A stretch of DNA of 63,854 nt from Elusimicrobiota bacterium (GTDB lineage: Bacteria > Elusimicrobiota > Elusimicrobia > Elusimicrobiales > UBA9959): contig DMES01000073.1 in NCBI GenBank assembly GCA_003450815.1, forward strand, positions 1 through 63,854. Direction: 5' to 3'. The first letter of the stretch is position 1; each line of letters opens with the position of its first letter. Position numbers and translations under genes: made by a program. This document shows, piece by piece, positions 16,576 to 24,345 of this stretch. The notes under the pieces were generated by a model that saw only the letters and a program-made list of their open reading frames with translations, ran no database searches and was not told where the DNA came from.

Positions 16576-17076
16576 ATGAGCGAATTTGCAAAAGAAGAAG
16601 AATTAAAAAAACTGCTTGAAGACAAATTTGGCACGGGAATCAGCGCTATTAATATCCAGCGCATACGCAGGGTGTGGCTTGAAGCCGCGCCTGAAAAATT
16701 GGTGGAAATACTCGAATTTCTAAAGGCCGCGGGATTCGACCATATCTCCACCATTACCGGTTTTGACGAGGGGGAAAACCTGGGCGCATTTTACCACGCC
16801 ACCGATACACACATTCTAGCCACCATAAAAGTCAAAACTCCGCTTTCCTCCCCAAAACTTCCGACGATCACGGGCATATTCCCCGGCGCCATCTCATACG
16901 AGCGGGAGCTTGAGGATCTTCTGGGCATAAAAATAGAAGGCCTGCCGCCCGGCAGGCGTTACCCTTTGGACGATGAGTTTCCGAAAGACCAGTATCCGCT
17001 GCGCAAAACCTGGAAAACAGCGGATTTCCAGGCCGCAAGGAAAGCTGCCGCTTCCCTGATCAAGGAGGCGCGTTAA
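16576..17076 (+). CDS. NuoC-like subunit of hydrogenase complex
   Basis: 166 residues, 30-kDa subunit type. The family signature ERELEDLLGIKIEGLPPGRRYPLDDEFP (residues about 112-139, in part) is clear. It is a soluble scaffold that joins the large and small subunits. AGAGG precedes the ATG; the stop shares one base with the next start. Confidence 0.93.
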   Translation: MSEFAKEEELKKLLEDKFGTGISAINIQRIRRVWLEAAPEKLVEILEFLKAAGFDHISTITGFDEGENLGAFYHATDTHILATIKVKTPLSSPKLPTITGIFPGAISYERELEDLLGIKIEGLPPGRRYPLDDEFPKDQYPLRKTWKTADFQAARKAAASLIKEAR

Positions 17077-18269
17077 TGTCAAAGATAACCATCCCGCTAG
17101 GCCCGCAGCACCCCGCTCTGAAAGAGCCTGAAAATTTCATGCTGGTATTGGAAGGCGAGCAGATAGAGAACGCCACCATAAACCTGGGTTACAACCACCG
17201 CGGCATGGAAAAAGCGGCTGAGGAACGCACTTTTATACAGAACATGTATCTGCTGGAGCGGGTTTGCGGCATCTGCTCTCATTCCCATACCACCTGCTAT
17301 GTGACCAATGTGGAAGAGGCGGCCAAAGCCGAAGTACCTGAGCGCGCGCGCGCCATAAGAACGCTTGTGGGTGAGCTTGAGCGCGTGCACAGCCACCTGC
17401 TGTGGATAGGAGTCGCAGGCTACGAGATGGGCTTTGAAACGCTCTTCATGTATACCTGGCGCGACCGGGAACAGGTGCTTGACTGCCTGGAACTTCTGTC
17501 GGGCAACCGCGTGCATTATTCCATAAACACCATAGGCGGAGTGCGCCGGGACATCACCCCTGAACAGAAAAACGAGGTTTTAAAGCGGATAAATTTCCTT
17601 GAAGAGCGCACCAAGTATTACATAAAAGTGGCAACTGAAGAGCCCACGGTGAGGGCCAGAACCGCCGATGTGGGCAAGCTCCCGTATGATATTGCCATAG
17701 AGCGGGGAGCGGTGGGGCCCACAGCACGGGCTTCCGGCGTGAAACGTGATGTGCGCAAAGACGATCCTTATCTGATTTATGACAAGCTGGATTTCAGCCT
17801 TATCACCCATGACACCTGTGATGTTTTCGGCCGCCTGGTGGTAAGGGCCCTTGAGCTGATGGAATCCTACAAGCTTATAAAACAGGTTTTAAATTATCTT
17901 CCCGAAGGGCCGATAACCGTTAAAGTACCCTCAAGGATAGCTCCGGCGGAAGCTCTAAACCGCTATGAAGCGCCGCGCGGAGAAGACATTCATTACTTGA
18001 AAACGAACGGTACGGATAAACCGGAAAGGCTCAAAGTCAGGGCCCCGACGCTTGCGAACCTACAGTCCGTGACCTATATGCTTGAGGGCGGGTGGCTGGC
18101 GGATGTGCCGCTTGTGATAGCCGCCATTGACCCGTGTATGTCCTGCACAGACAGGGCGATGGTTTACGACCGGAAAGCCGGCAAAACACAGGTTTACGAC
18201 TGGGAAGACCTGCGCAAACTAGGCATAGAGGCCTACAAGCGCAGGGGAGTTGATTTTACAAAACTTTAA
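17076..18269 (+). CDS. Group 4 [NiFe]-hydrogenase large subunit (NuoD-like)
   Basis: 397 residues. C64 and C67 (ERVCGICSHSH) and C354 and C357 (DPCMSCTDR) supply all four thiolate ligands of a NiFe site, so this is a real hydrogenase and not the quinone-binding NuoD of complex I. The DPCxSCTDR end, with Arg where group 1-3 enzymes have His, is typical of membrane-bound group 4 enzymes that are not proteolytically processed. Together with the antiporter subunits it would couple H2 evolution from reduced ferredoxin, or the reverse, to an ion gradient. The subgroup is not assigned. Confidence 0.94.
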   Translation: MSKITIPLGPQHPALKEPENFMLVLEGEQIENATINLGYNHRGMEKAAEERTFIQNMYLLERVCGICSHSHTTCYVTNVEEAAKAEVPERARAIRTLVGELERVHSHLLWIGVAGYEMGFETLFMYTWRDREQVLDCLELLSGNRVHYSINTIGGVRRDITPEQKNEVLKRINFLEERTKYYIKVATEEPTVRARTADVGKLPYDIAIERGAVGPTARASGVKRDVRKDDPYLIYDKLDFSLITHDTCDVFGRLVVRALELMESYKLIKQVLNYLPEGPITVKVPSRIAPAEALNRYEAPRGEDIHYLKTNGTDKPERLKVRAPTLANLQSVTYMLEGGWLADVPLVIAAIDPCMSCTDRAMVYDRKAGKTQVYDWEDLRKLGIEAYKRRGVDFTKL

Positions 18270-18274
18270 AAAGC

Positions 18275-18387
18275 AGGCATAGGTAAAGGTAGAGGTAGAG
18301 GTAAAGAAAGTGGAAGTTTATGAGTACGGAAAAAACGCAATCTGAGCACTCTTCCTTCACTGTGCCTTTGCCTCTACCTATACCTGA
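18275..18387. repeat. Stop-anchored 6-nt word array with inverted second arm
   Basis: Right after the large-subunit stop: left arm 18277-18316 made of AGGTAN hexamers (AGGTAA AGGTAG AGGTAG AGGTAA), right arm 18350-18387 whose complement reads AGGTAT AGGTAG AGGCAA AGGCAC. The arms can form a long imperfect hairpin within the operon. Confidence 0.75.
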
Positions 18388-18412
18388 TTGGAATTAAACG
18401 AGGAACGAAAAT

Positions 18413-19369
18413 ATGCACACAGATTCTATGCTGACATCAGTGGTTTATCTTATCGTTTTCCCGGGCCTTTTATTCCTTACCGTCTATGGACTTTTTTTAC
18501 AATGGGTTGACCGCAAACTCTGCGCTGTGATGCAGAATCGCATGGGCCCGCCGTGGTATCAGCCCACGGCCGACCTTATAAAACTGCTGGCCAAGGAAAC
18601 AATCATCCCAGACGCCTGCGACACCCTGATGTTTAAAACGCTTCCGTATTTCGCGATAGCGGCGGTAACCTCAGCGCTGATGCTGATACCGCTCTGGAGA
18701 ACGGAATCGCTTTTTATGTCTTTCCAGGGAAACATGGTAGTTGTGGTCTACCTGCTTACCATACCCACCGTCACTTTCTTTCTGGCGGGGTGGAGTTCCA
18801 CAAGCCCTTATTCAACCGTTGGTTCCATGCGAGTTCTCACCCAGTTGTTCGCCTATGAAGTGCCTCTGATGCTCTCTCTCATAGGCCCCGCGATACTCGC
18901 CGGGTCATGGAATTTGTCCGAAATCTCGGCATTCTTTTCCGGGCAGCCGGCCCTTATAGCGGCACAGTTTATAGGTTTTCTGGTCGCTATCATCTCGCTC
19001 CAGGGGAAACTTGAGCGTATGCCTTTTGATATTCCTCACGCAAAAAACGAAATTGTGGGGGGACAGTTCACGGAATATTCGGGCCGTCTGCTTGCCTATT
19101 TTAACCTTGCGGTTGACATGGAACTTGTGGTGGGAGCGGCGCTTTTGAGCGCCGTGTTTTTGGGAGGGGCTTGGGGCCTGCACGGGGTGCAGGGGCTTAT
19201 TCTCTTCCTCATAAAAACGCTTGCCGTCACCTTCCTGCTTGCGCTCTTAAAGGTGCTCATGGCCCGCATACGCATTGAGCAGATGGTTAATTTCTGCTGG
19301 AAGATACTCGTGCCCATGGCCATGGCGCAGATACTTTTTGACATCTTTCTTAAATCAAAATTAGGATAA
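18413..19369 (+). CDS. NuoH-like membrane subunit of hydrogenase complex
   Basis: 318 residues with about eight helices. QNRMGPPWYQPTADLIKLLAKE (residues about 41-62, in part) is the family signature and RMPFDIPHAKNEIVGGQF matches the ExxxPFDxxEaxxELVaG block of NuoH. It connects the hydrogenase module to the ion-translocating arm. Separated from the large-subunit gene by the repeat array at 18275-18387; GAGGAACG precedes the ATG. Confidence 0.94.
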   Translation: MHTDSMLTSVVYLIVFPGLLFLTVYGLFLQWVDRKLCAVMQNRMGPPWYQPTADLIKLLAKETIIPDACDTLMFKTLPYFAIAAVTSALMLIPLWRTESLFMSFQGNMVVVVYLLTIPTVTFFLAGWSSTSPYSTVGSMRVLTQLFAYEVPLMLSLIGPAILAGSWNLSEISAFFSGQPALIAAQFIGFLVAIISLQGKLERMPFDIPHAKNEIVGGQFTEYSGRLLAYFNLAVDMELVVGAALLSAVFLGGAWGLHGVQGLILFLIKTLAVTFLLALLKVLMARIRIEQMVNFCWKILVPMAMAQILFDIFLKSKLG

Positions 19370-19376
19370 CCGCTAT

Positions 19377-19781
19377 ATGACACTAAAACCAGCCAGGATG
19401 TTTTCCGAAGTTATTACGCATCTTTTCAAAAAGCCGGCCACAAGCCAATACCCCTTTGAAAAGGCCAAGGTAACGCCGCGTTTCAGAGGGCGCATAGATT
19501 TTGACTCCGGAAAATGTATTGGCTGCCAGATGTGTGTACGCGTGTGCCCGTCAAAAGCCATCGAAATCCCGCTTTCCGAAGAACAATTTGCTTCGCCCCC
19601 TGCGGCGGAGGGGCAGCCCCCTGCTCCCGCCAGGAAACAATTTGACTGCATAATGAAGCTCGGCAGCTGCGTGTACTGCTGGCAATGCGCCGAGACCTGC
19701 CCCAAACACGCCCTTATAACCACCCAGGACTTCGAACTGGCCCAGATAAACCCGGCAAAGCTTGTAAGGCGTTATAAGTAA
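19377..19781 (+). CDS. NuoI-like two-[4Fe-4S] ferredoxin subunit of hydrogenase complex
   Basis: 134 residues with two CxxCxxCxxxCP motifs: C47, C50, C53, C57 and C98, C101, C104, C108. They would pass electrons between ferredoxin and the small-subunit cluster. The 37 residues between the motifs are longer than usual and include a Pro/Ala-rich loop (residues 74-88). Last gene of the operon. Confidence 0.93.
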   Translation: MTLKPARMFSEVITHLFKKPATSQYPFEKAKVTPRFRGRIDFDSGKCIGCQMCVRVCPSKAIEIPLSEEQFASPPAAEGQPPAPARKQFDCIMKLGSCVYCWQCAETCPKHALITTQDFELAQINPAKLVRRYK

Positions 19782-19818
19782 CCAGGTCACACGACACAAG
19801 TCACAGGTCACAAGTAAG
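19782..19818. repeat. Stop-anchored 7-nt word array without second arm
   Basis: Starts at the NuoI-like stop. Words AGGTCAC, AAGTCAC, AGGTCAC, AAGTAAG follow each other with small shifts. No complementary arm is visible before the next gene. Confidence 0.6.
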
Positions 19819-19907
19819 AATGGCGCACAGGAGCGCTGATTTTCAAATATTGATTACCCTTACCCACCTTATTTTTTTAACTGTTGAATTTTATCTATAA
19901 TTTCTTT

Positions 19908-20993
19908 ATGAACACTGATTTTATTTATTCCGGATTTATGCAAACCGGCTTTTGGGGCAATACGCTTTATTCCTACATTTTATCGATCATGTTTTTCCTT
20001 GTTTACCTAGGCATTCTGCATTTCCTTAAAAATGTGGTGATAGGCCGCCTTAAAGCCATGGCTAAAAAAACAGAAACGGACCTGGATGACTTGGCCGTAG
20101 AGCTGCTAGCCAAATTCCGCTGGTTTGAATACCAGTTGCTGGCTTTTTATATGGCTGTCCGCCACTTGAACAGGGACCCTTTGTTCAACAAAATTCTTAT
20201 TTTCGCACTGCTTATCGTTTTCACCTATAAAGCTATACTGATAATTCATCATCTGATTAGTTACTGGGTAAATAAAATAGCGGCTCAAAGGAACCTTTCT
20301 GTCGCTGCAAAAGCCTCGGTGGCTAACAGCACCAGGATAATCCTTAATGCTGTGGTGTGGGTGGCCGCGGCCCTTTTTGTGCTGGACAATCTTGGCGTGA
20401 ATATTTCAGCCGTGCTTACAGGACTGGGCATCGGCGGCGTGGCCGTGGCGCTGGCCGCCCAGGCAATACTCGGGGATCTTTTCAACTTTTTTGTTATTCT
20501 GCTTGACAAGCCCTTTACAATAGGCGACTTTGTGGTTTCAAACGAAACCTCCGGAGAGATAGAGCATATCGGGCTTAAATCCACCAGGATACGCAGCATA
20601 AGCGGCGAAATAGTGGTGGTCTCAAATTCAAACCTTCTGGCCTCCAGGATAAAAAATTTCAGGCAGATGACCTCCCGTCGTGTAACATTCAAAACCGGCG
20701 TGGTTTACCAGACAAAACCGGAATGTCTACGGCGGATACCGGCGCTCATAAAAGAGGCCGTGACCGCGCAAAAGGAGGCGGAATTTGAACGCACGAATCT
20801 TTCCACCCTTGGCGATTTTTCCGTGGATTTTGAAACAGTGTATCACATGACCAGCCCCGACTATAATCTGTATATGGCCTCGCACGAAAAGATATTGCTT
20901 GCGATTATGGACGCATTTACAAAGGAAGGTATAGAATTTGCCTATCCAACTCAAACACTTTTTGTAAACGGGGGCGCGAAAAGCGCCCCTTGA
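19908..20993 (+). CDS. MscS-family mechanosensitive channel
   Basis: 361 residues from ATG 19908; TTG at 19884 in the same frame adds eight residues and is less likely. Several N-terminal helices, then the pore-lining helix with the Gly/Ala pattern VLTGLGIGGVAVALAAQAILGDLFN and the beta-domain with IGDFVVSNETSGEIEHIGLKSTRIRS, as in MscS. It releases osmolytes on hypo-osmotic shock. The last codons (GGAKSAP-stop) lie inside the hairpin of a dispersed repeat element that starts at 20971, so the native C-terminus seems to have been replaced or extended. Confidence 0.92.
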   Translation: MNTDFIYSGFMQTGFWGNTLYSYILSIMFFLVYLGILHFLKNVVIGRLKAMAKKTETDLDDLAVELLAKFRWFEYQLLAFYMAVRHLNRDPLFNKILIFALLIVFTYKAILIIHHLISYWVNKIAAQRNLSVAAKASVANSTRIILNAVVWVAAALFVLDNLGVNISAVLTGLGIGGVAVALAAQAILGDLFNFFVILLDKPFTIGDFVVSNETSGEIEHIGLKSTRIRSISGEIVVVSNSNLLASRIKNFRQMTSRRVTFKTGVVYQTKPECLRRIPALIKEAVTAQKEAEFERTNLSTLGDFSVDFETVYHMTSPDYNLYMASHEKILLAIMDAFTKEGIEFAYPTQTLFVNGGAKSAP

Positions 20994-21123
20994 TTACACG
21001 GATTTAAAAAAACGATTACACCGATTAATCCAATGATTTCGGCAATTTTTAGCGAAAGCAATATCTGTGTAATCTATCCCCAATCTGTGTAATCATGGGG
21101 CTGCCTATTTTATAGGCAGCCCC
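20971..21123. repeat. GATTACAC element, copy 1 (153 bp)
   Basis: Order: hairpin GGGGCGC/GCGCCCC (20971-20989), stop codon TGA, words GATTACACGGATT and GATTACACCGATT, a spacer, then ATCTGTGTAATC and AATCTGTGTAATC as the inverted arm, and an outer hairpin GGGGCTGCCTA/TAGGCAGCCCC (21097-21123). Copy 2 at 25667-25824, in opposite orientation, matches along nearly its whole length, including ATTTCGGC-like spacer bases and TCCCCAATCTGTGTAATCATGG. Confidence 0.85.
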
Positions 21124-21144
21124 TAAAACAAGGAGACTTAATAA

Positions 21145-22002
21145 ATGAAAAAAACATTGTTTTCCATCACGCTGTTAATAAGCTTCACTGCCGCCGTCTG
21201 GGCGGCAGGTCCCAGGACAGTGGCCACCGTAAACGGCAAGGCCATAACCGCCGAGGAGCTTACAAAGCACCTTTGGTGGCAGCACGCCACGCAGGGGCTT
21301 TCAGACATGGTGGATGAGCGCCTTTTGCTGGAAGAGGCCGCGCGGCTGAAAGTGACGGCCAATGAAAATGAAGTCAGCAAAAAGCTTGAACAACTGCGCG
21401 CTAATTACAAGAATAAGGACGAATTTGAAAAGACCCTTAAAACCGTGAACTGGAGCGAGAAAGATCTGAAAAACCTTTTAAAAAACCAGCTCCTCATCAG
21501 GAACACCGTGCTTGCGGCTGGAAAACTGGCCATAACGGATGAAGACGCCAAGGACTTCTATACCAAGAACAAAGAGCGTTTCATAACGCCTGAATCAGCC
21601 AAGCTCCTCCAGATATTCGTCAATACCAAGGCCGAGGCAGACGACGCTTATGTGGCGCTGTCCGCCGGTGCGGATTTTGGCAAGCTCTCCAGCCTTAAAT
21701 CCTCTGACGCGACCCTCAAGAAAAACGACGGGAACCTGGGTTTTATCTCCAAGGGCATGCTGCAACCGGAACTGGAAAAAGAGGTCTTCGCACTGAAACC
21801 AGGAGAATACACCAAACCCCTGCCCGCCGGCAACGGATATACTATACTGAAAGTGGAAGAGTTAAAATCTCCGCAGGAAATAAGCTACGAAACCGCAAAA
21901 GAGGATATAAAGGCAAATCTCCTGAACCAGGCTCTATCGCAGGGAATGCCGAAACTGGTGGCAGAACTGCGCGCAAAAGCGAAAGTGGAAGTGGTCAGGT
22001 AA
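21145..22002 (+). CDS. SurA/PrsA-like periplasmic peptidyl-prolyl isomerase
   Basis: 285 residues. Signal peptide (about 1-20, AVWAAG), an N-terminal chaperone-like helical part (VATVNGKAITAEEL), and a parvulin domain (about 145-240) with AKLLQIFVNTKAEA, DGNLGFISKGMLQPELEKEVFALKPGE and GYTILKVEE. The usual HI-rich histidines at the domain start are replaced (KLLQIFV), so isomerase activity may be weak. It likely assists folding of outer-membrane or secreted proteins. AAGGAGA precedes the ATG. Confidence 0.88.
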   Translation: MKKTLFSITLLISFTAAVWAAGPRTVATVNGKAITAEELTKHLWWQHATQGLSDMVDERLLLEEAARLKVTANENEVSKKLEQLRANYKNKDEFEKTLKTVNWSEKDLKNLLKNQLLIRNTVLAAGKLAITDEDAKDFYTKNKERFITPESAKLLQIFVNTKAEADDAYVALSAGADFGKLSSLKSSDATLKKNDGNLGFISKGMLQPELEKEVFALKPGEYTKPLPAGNGYTILKVEELKSPQEISYETAKEDIKANLLNQALSQGMPKLVAELRAKAKVEVVR

Positions 22003-22022
22003 TTGCGCGCTTGCGCGCAATT
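22001..22022. repeat. Perfect 10-bp hairpin overlapping the stop codon
   Basis: AATTGCGCGC (22001-22010) and GCGCGCAATT (22013-22022) around a TT loop; the first two bases are part of the TAA stop of the isomerase gene. Confidence 0.75.
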
Positions 22023-22042
22023 CCTTCCACGCACACAAGAAG

Positions 22043-22085
22043 AAAGGCGGGCTTACTATAAAGTAAGCCCGCCTTTCTTTTTAAT
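22043..22085. terminator. Bidirectional rho-independent terminator
   Basis: A 14-bp stem AAAGGCGGGCTTAC / GTAAGCCCGCCTTT with loop TATAAA, then TTTCTTTTT. It lies between the convergent isomerase gene and the DUF6754-like cassette and can serve both strands. Confidence 0.92.
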
Positions 22086-22094
22086 TATTTTTGT

Positions 22095-22832
22095 TCAGGC
22101 ATTTTCTTCGCTTGGAACTTTATGCCGACCGGCAGATAGCCAGTGAGCCAAAAAGTATAAAACCATGCCTGCCAGGATAATCTGCGTGGCGTAGAGGTAT
22201 TTGGTGCCTGCGAAGGTATACAAATCGTCAAACCTGCCGTAAAGGAGCGAAAAGCGGGCCATCACGGTATTACCGAAGGCCGCGCCGAAGTAGATCATCA
22301 GAAAATAAATGCCCACATTGGATACTTTTTTAAGATGGCCCTTATGCTCAACCGAGAAAAAAAAGTAGAAGAGCACGCAGATAGCGCCGAACGCAATCAG
22401 CAGCGAGTTGAAGATGGCGAACGGGCTCATGGAAGCCAGCAGCGAGAAAGGCTTTATGGTGCCCTCCACCTGGCTCATAAAGTCGGTGGAAAGGCCGGCG
22501 GGAATGGCCAGCCCGGACCCGTAACCCATCATAAAGGTAAACCCGTAGCGGGAAATCCAGGATATCTTCGGAATAAACTGAGTCAACAGCGAAAGCCCCA
22601 TGATAGAGGGGATTATAACCAGCAATTCGCCTTTTGACACAGGCTCCCAGATTTTAGGAATCCACACATTGGCGACTGAAACCTGGAACAGCCAGCCCAT
22701 GCCGGCGCCCAGGTAAAGATGCTCCGCTATTTTGAAGAACGGATTATCCTTGTAAAGGAAACTGAAGAGAAAGATTGTAAGCCCCGCGGCCAACCAGCCA
22801 CCTAAAATAATCCATGTTTCTGACATAGTCAC
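22095..22832 (-). CDS. Integral membrane protein of DUF6754-like cassette (gene 4)
   Basis: 245 residues with about seven helices and no recognised catalytic motif. Short loops, with aromatic residues at the helix ends (IWEPVSKGELLVIIP). It is last in a four-gene minus-strand operon whose products are all membrane-bound. I do not know the function. Twelve nt separate it from the preceding gene's stop. Confidence 0.75.
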   Translation of the reverse strand: MTMSETWIILGGWLAAGLTIFLFSFLYKDNPFFKIAEHLYLGAGMGWLFQVSVANVWIPKIWEPVSKGELLVIIPSIMGLSLLTQFIPKISWISRYGFTFMMGYGSGLAIPAGLSTDFMSQVEGTIKPFSLLASMSPFAIFNSLLIAFGAICVLFYFFFSVEHKGHLKKVSNVGIYFLMIYFGAAFGNTVMARFSLLYGRFDDLYTFAGTKYLYATQIILAGMVLYFLAHWLSAGRHKVPSEENA

Positions 22833-22844
22833 CTCAAGAAGTTA

Positions 22845-23669
22845 TCAAAAATACTTGACAATCAACAGAATGATGTTGGAGGTCAGGATAAGTACCAGAA
22901 CCAGCAGGTGCGCCAGGTTCAGGGCGTCTATGCCCGAAGTCCCTTTCCCGGGCTGTTTTATAAGCGACTCGTACTCCGCCGCACCCTTCATGCCGCCTAT
23001 AAGACCCTTCAGCTGGTTAGTCTGCAGGTAAGGCCCGTAACCCGGCTGACTGATGGCGGTAACGCCGCCGGCCACCGGCACACTGTACTTGTCGCCCACG
23101 AAGGCCACCCAGTAATCCAGTATCGCGGTGCCGGTAACACACACTATAAGGGACATATCCTTATAGTTCTTCACTCCCTTCAGGACAGGCATATCCTGGA
23201 GCGGCGTGCCGTTGCGGTCCTTAGTATAGATCCCGTAGAGGTCCGAGGACATCTGCGTAAGGACAGCCAGAATATTAGGCATGTACGGCAGGATAACGTA
23301 ATCCTTTCCGTCCGTCTTGTTGTATTCCTTGGAAACCTTGGCGAAAAGCTCCTCTATCAGCCCCGTTGAGCCGGCTATATAGGTAACCACGCCCACGCGC
23401 AGGTTCCTGCTGAAAGCGTGCCTCACCAGCGCAAAGGCCATCGGATGCAGTTCAGGCCGCGTGGAGGGATCATAATCGAACGAGAAAAGCACGAAAGAGC
23501 CGGGCGGCAGCTTCTCGATGTTTTCATAAACCCGGCTGGTGGCCTCGGCGATGGTCTTGTTCGGCAGGCCCAGTGGCTTAATTATCGGGACGAACAGCGT
23601 AATCGCCAGCAGCAGGAAGATCCAGCGCCTGTCTATCTTGAAAAATTTCTGTAATTTTTCCTTAAACAT
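22845..23669 (-). CDS. Signal-anchored protein of DUF6754-like cassette (gene 3)
   Basis: 274 residues from the ATG at 23669, which is preceded by AGGATT; an in-frame ATG at 23702 overlaps the upstream gene and is less likely. One N-terminal helix (about 15-35) and one C-terminal helix (about 250-270) flank a soluble alpha/beta domain with FVLFSFDYDPSTRPELHPMA, then VGVVTYIAG and CVTGTAILDYW. The FDYDPST-PE-P pattern and regular strands suggest a Rossmann-like fold, but no family is recognised. Confidence 0.72.
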   Translation of the reverse strand: MFKEKLQKFFKIDRRWIFLLLAITLFVPIIKPLGLPNKTIAEATSRVYENIEKLPPGSFVLFSFDYDPSTRPELHPMAFALVRHAFSRNLRVGVVTYIAGSTGLIEELFAKVSKEYNKTDGKDYVILPYMPNILAVLTQMSSDLYGIYTKDRNGTPLQDMPVLKGVKNYKDMSLIVCVTGTAILDYWVAFVGDKYSVPVAGGVTAISQPGYGPYLQTNQLKGLIGGMKGAAEYESLIKQPGKGTSGIDALNLAHLLVLVLILTSNIILLIVKYF

Positions 23670-23673
23670 ATAT

Positions 23674-24342
23674 CTAATCCTTTCCCATATATTGTTTTTC
23701 AATTCCGAAAATGATTTTGAGCGAGGTTACTATAGCGCCTATGGATATGCCTATCATGATGCCGCGCTTGCCAGCCACCGCCGGCACCTGCATGATCCAG
23801 TCTATCACATTATTGACGCCGGCCCCGGTCCAGCCAAGCACGGCATCCCAGATCATCTGGCCAAGCGGGACCTTGCCGAGTATCAGAATGAAAGCCGCCA
23901 CGAAAAGCACGAAAGCCTGCATGGATTTTATCCGAAACGACCTGTAGGCGGTGGAAACTATATAGAAAGCCAGCACCGCGAACATGGTGCCGCTCAGGGC
24001 GTTATAGATGTACTTGAACGACCACCCCAGCGGCGTCAGGCCCGCGTCAGTCATCTGCTTGCCGCCGCTGACATAGGCGGGGATGACAATGGCGAAGAAC
24101 CCCACGAACACAAATATACTATAGCCCCAGCCGTCGGCTTTCTTCTTGAGCTTGTGATAGTGGGAGAAGAACAGGCTCACCAAGCCCAGCAGGAAAGCAA
24201 AAGCTACCACGATATTTTCCCACTTATTCATGGTTTCAATATAATTGACCGATGTCTTATTGGGCACATAGTAAGACACCAGAGTAAGCACCCCGGTTAT
24301 GAACACTATCGCCAAAGGTATCTGTTTTTTTATCAGTTTCAT
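23674..24342 (-). CDS. Integral membrane protein of DUF6754-like cassette (gene 2)
   Basis: 222 residues with about six helices, a basic loop after helix 2 (SHYHKLKKKADGW) and an amphipathic C-terminus. Three nt separate it from the upstream DUF6754-like gene. No recognised motifs. Part of the same four-gene operon. Confidence 0.72.
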   Translation of the reverse strand: MKLIKKQIPLAIVFITGVLTLVSYYVPNKTSVNYIETMNKWENIVVAFAFLLGLVSLFFSHYHKLKKKADGWGYSIFVFVGFFAIVIPAYVSGGKQMTDAGLTPLGWSFKYIYNALSGTMFAVLAFYIVSTAYRSFRIKSMQAFVLFVAAFILILGKVPLGQMIWDAVLGWTGAGVNNVIDWIMQVPAVAGKRGIMIGISIGAIVTSLKIIFGIEKQYMGKD

Positions 24343-24345
24343 AAA

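Noticed and set aside
17076..18269. Considered the operon to be respiratory complex I
   Set aside because: The large subunit keeps both CxxC pairs of the NiFe site, and NuoE, F and G are absent.
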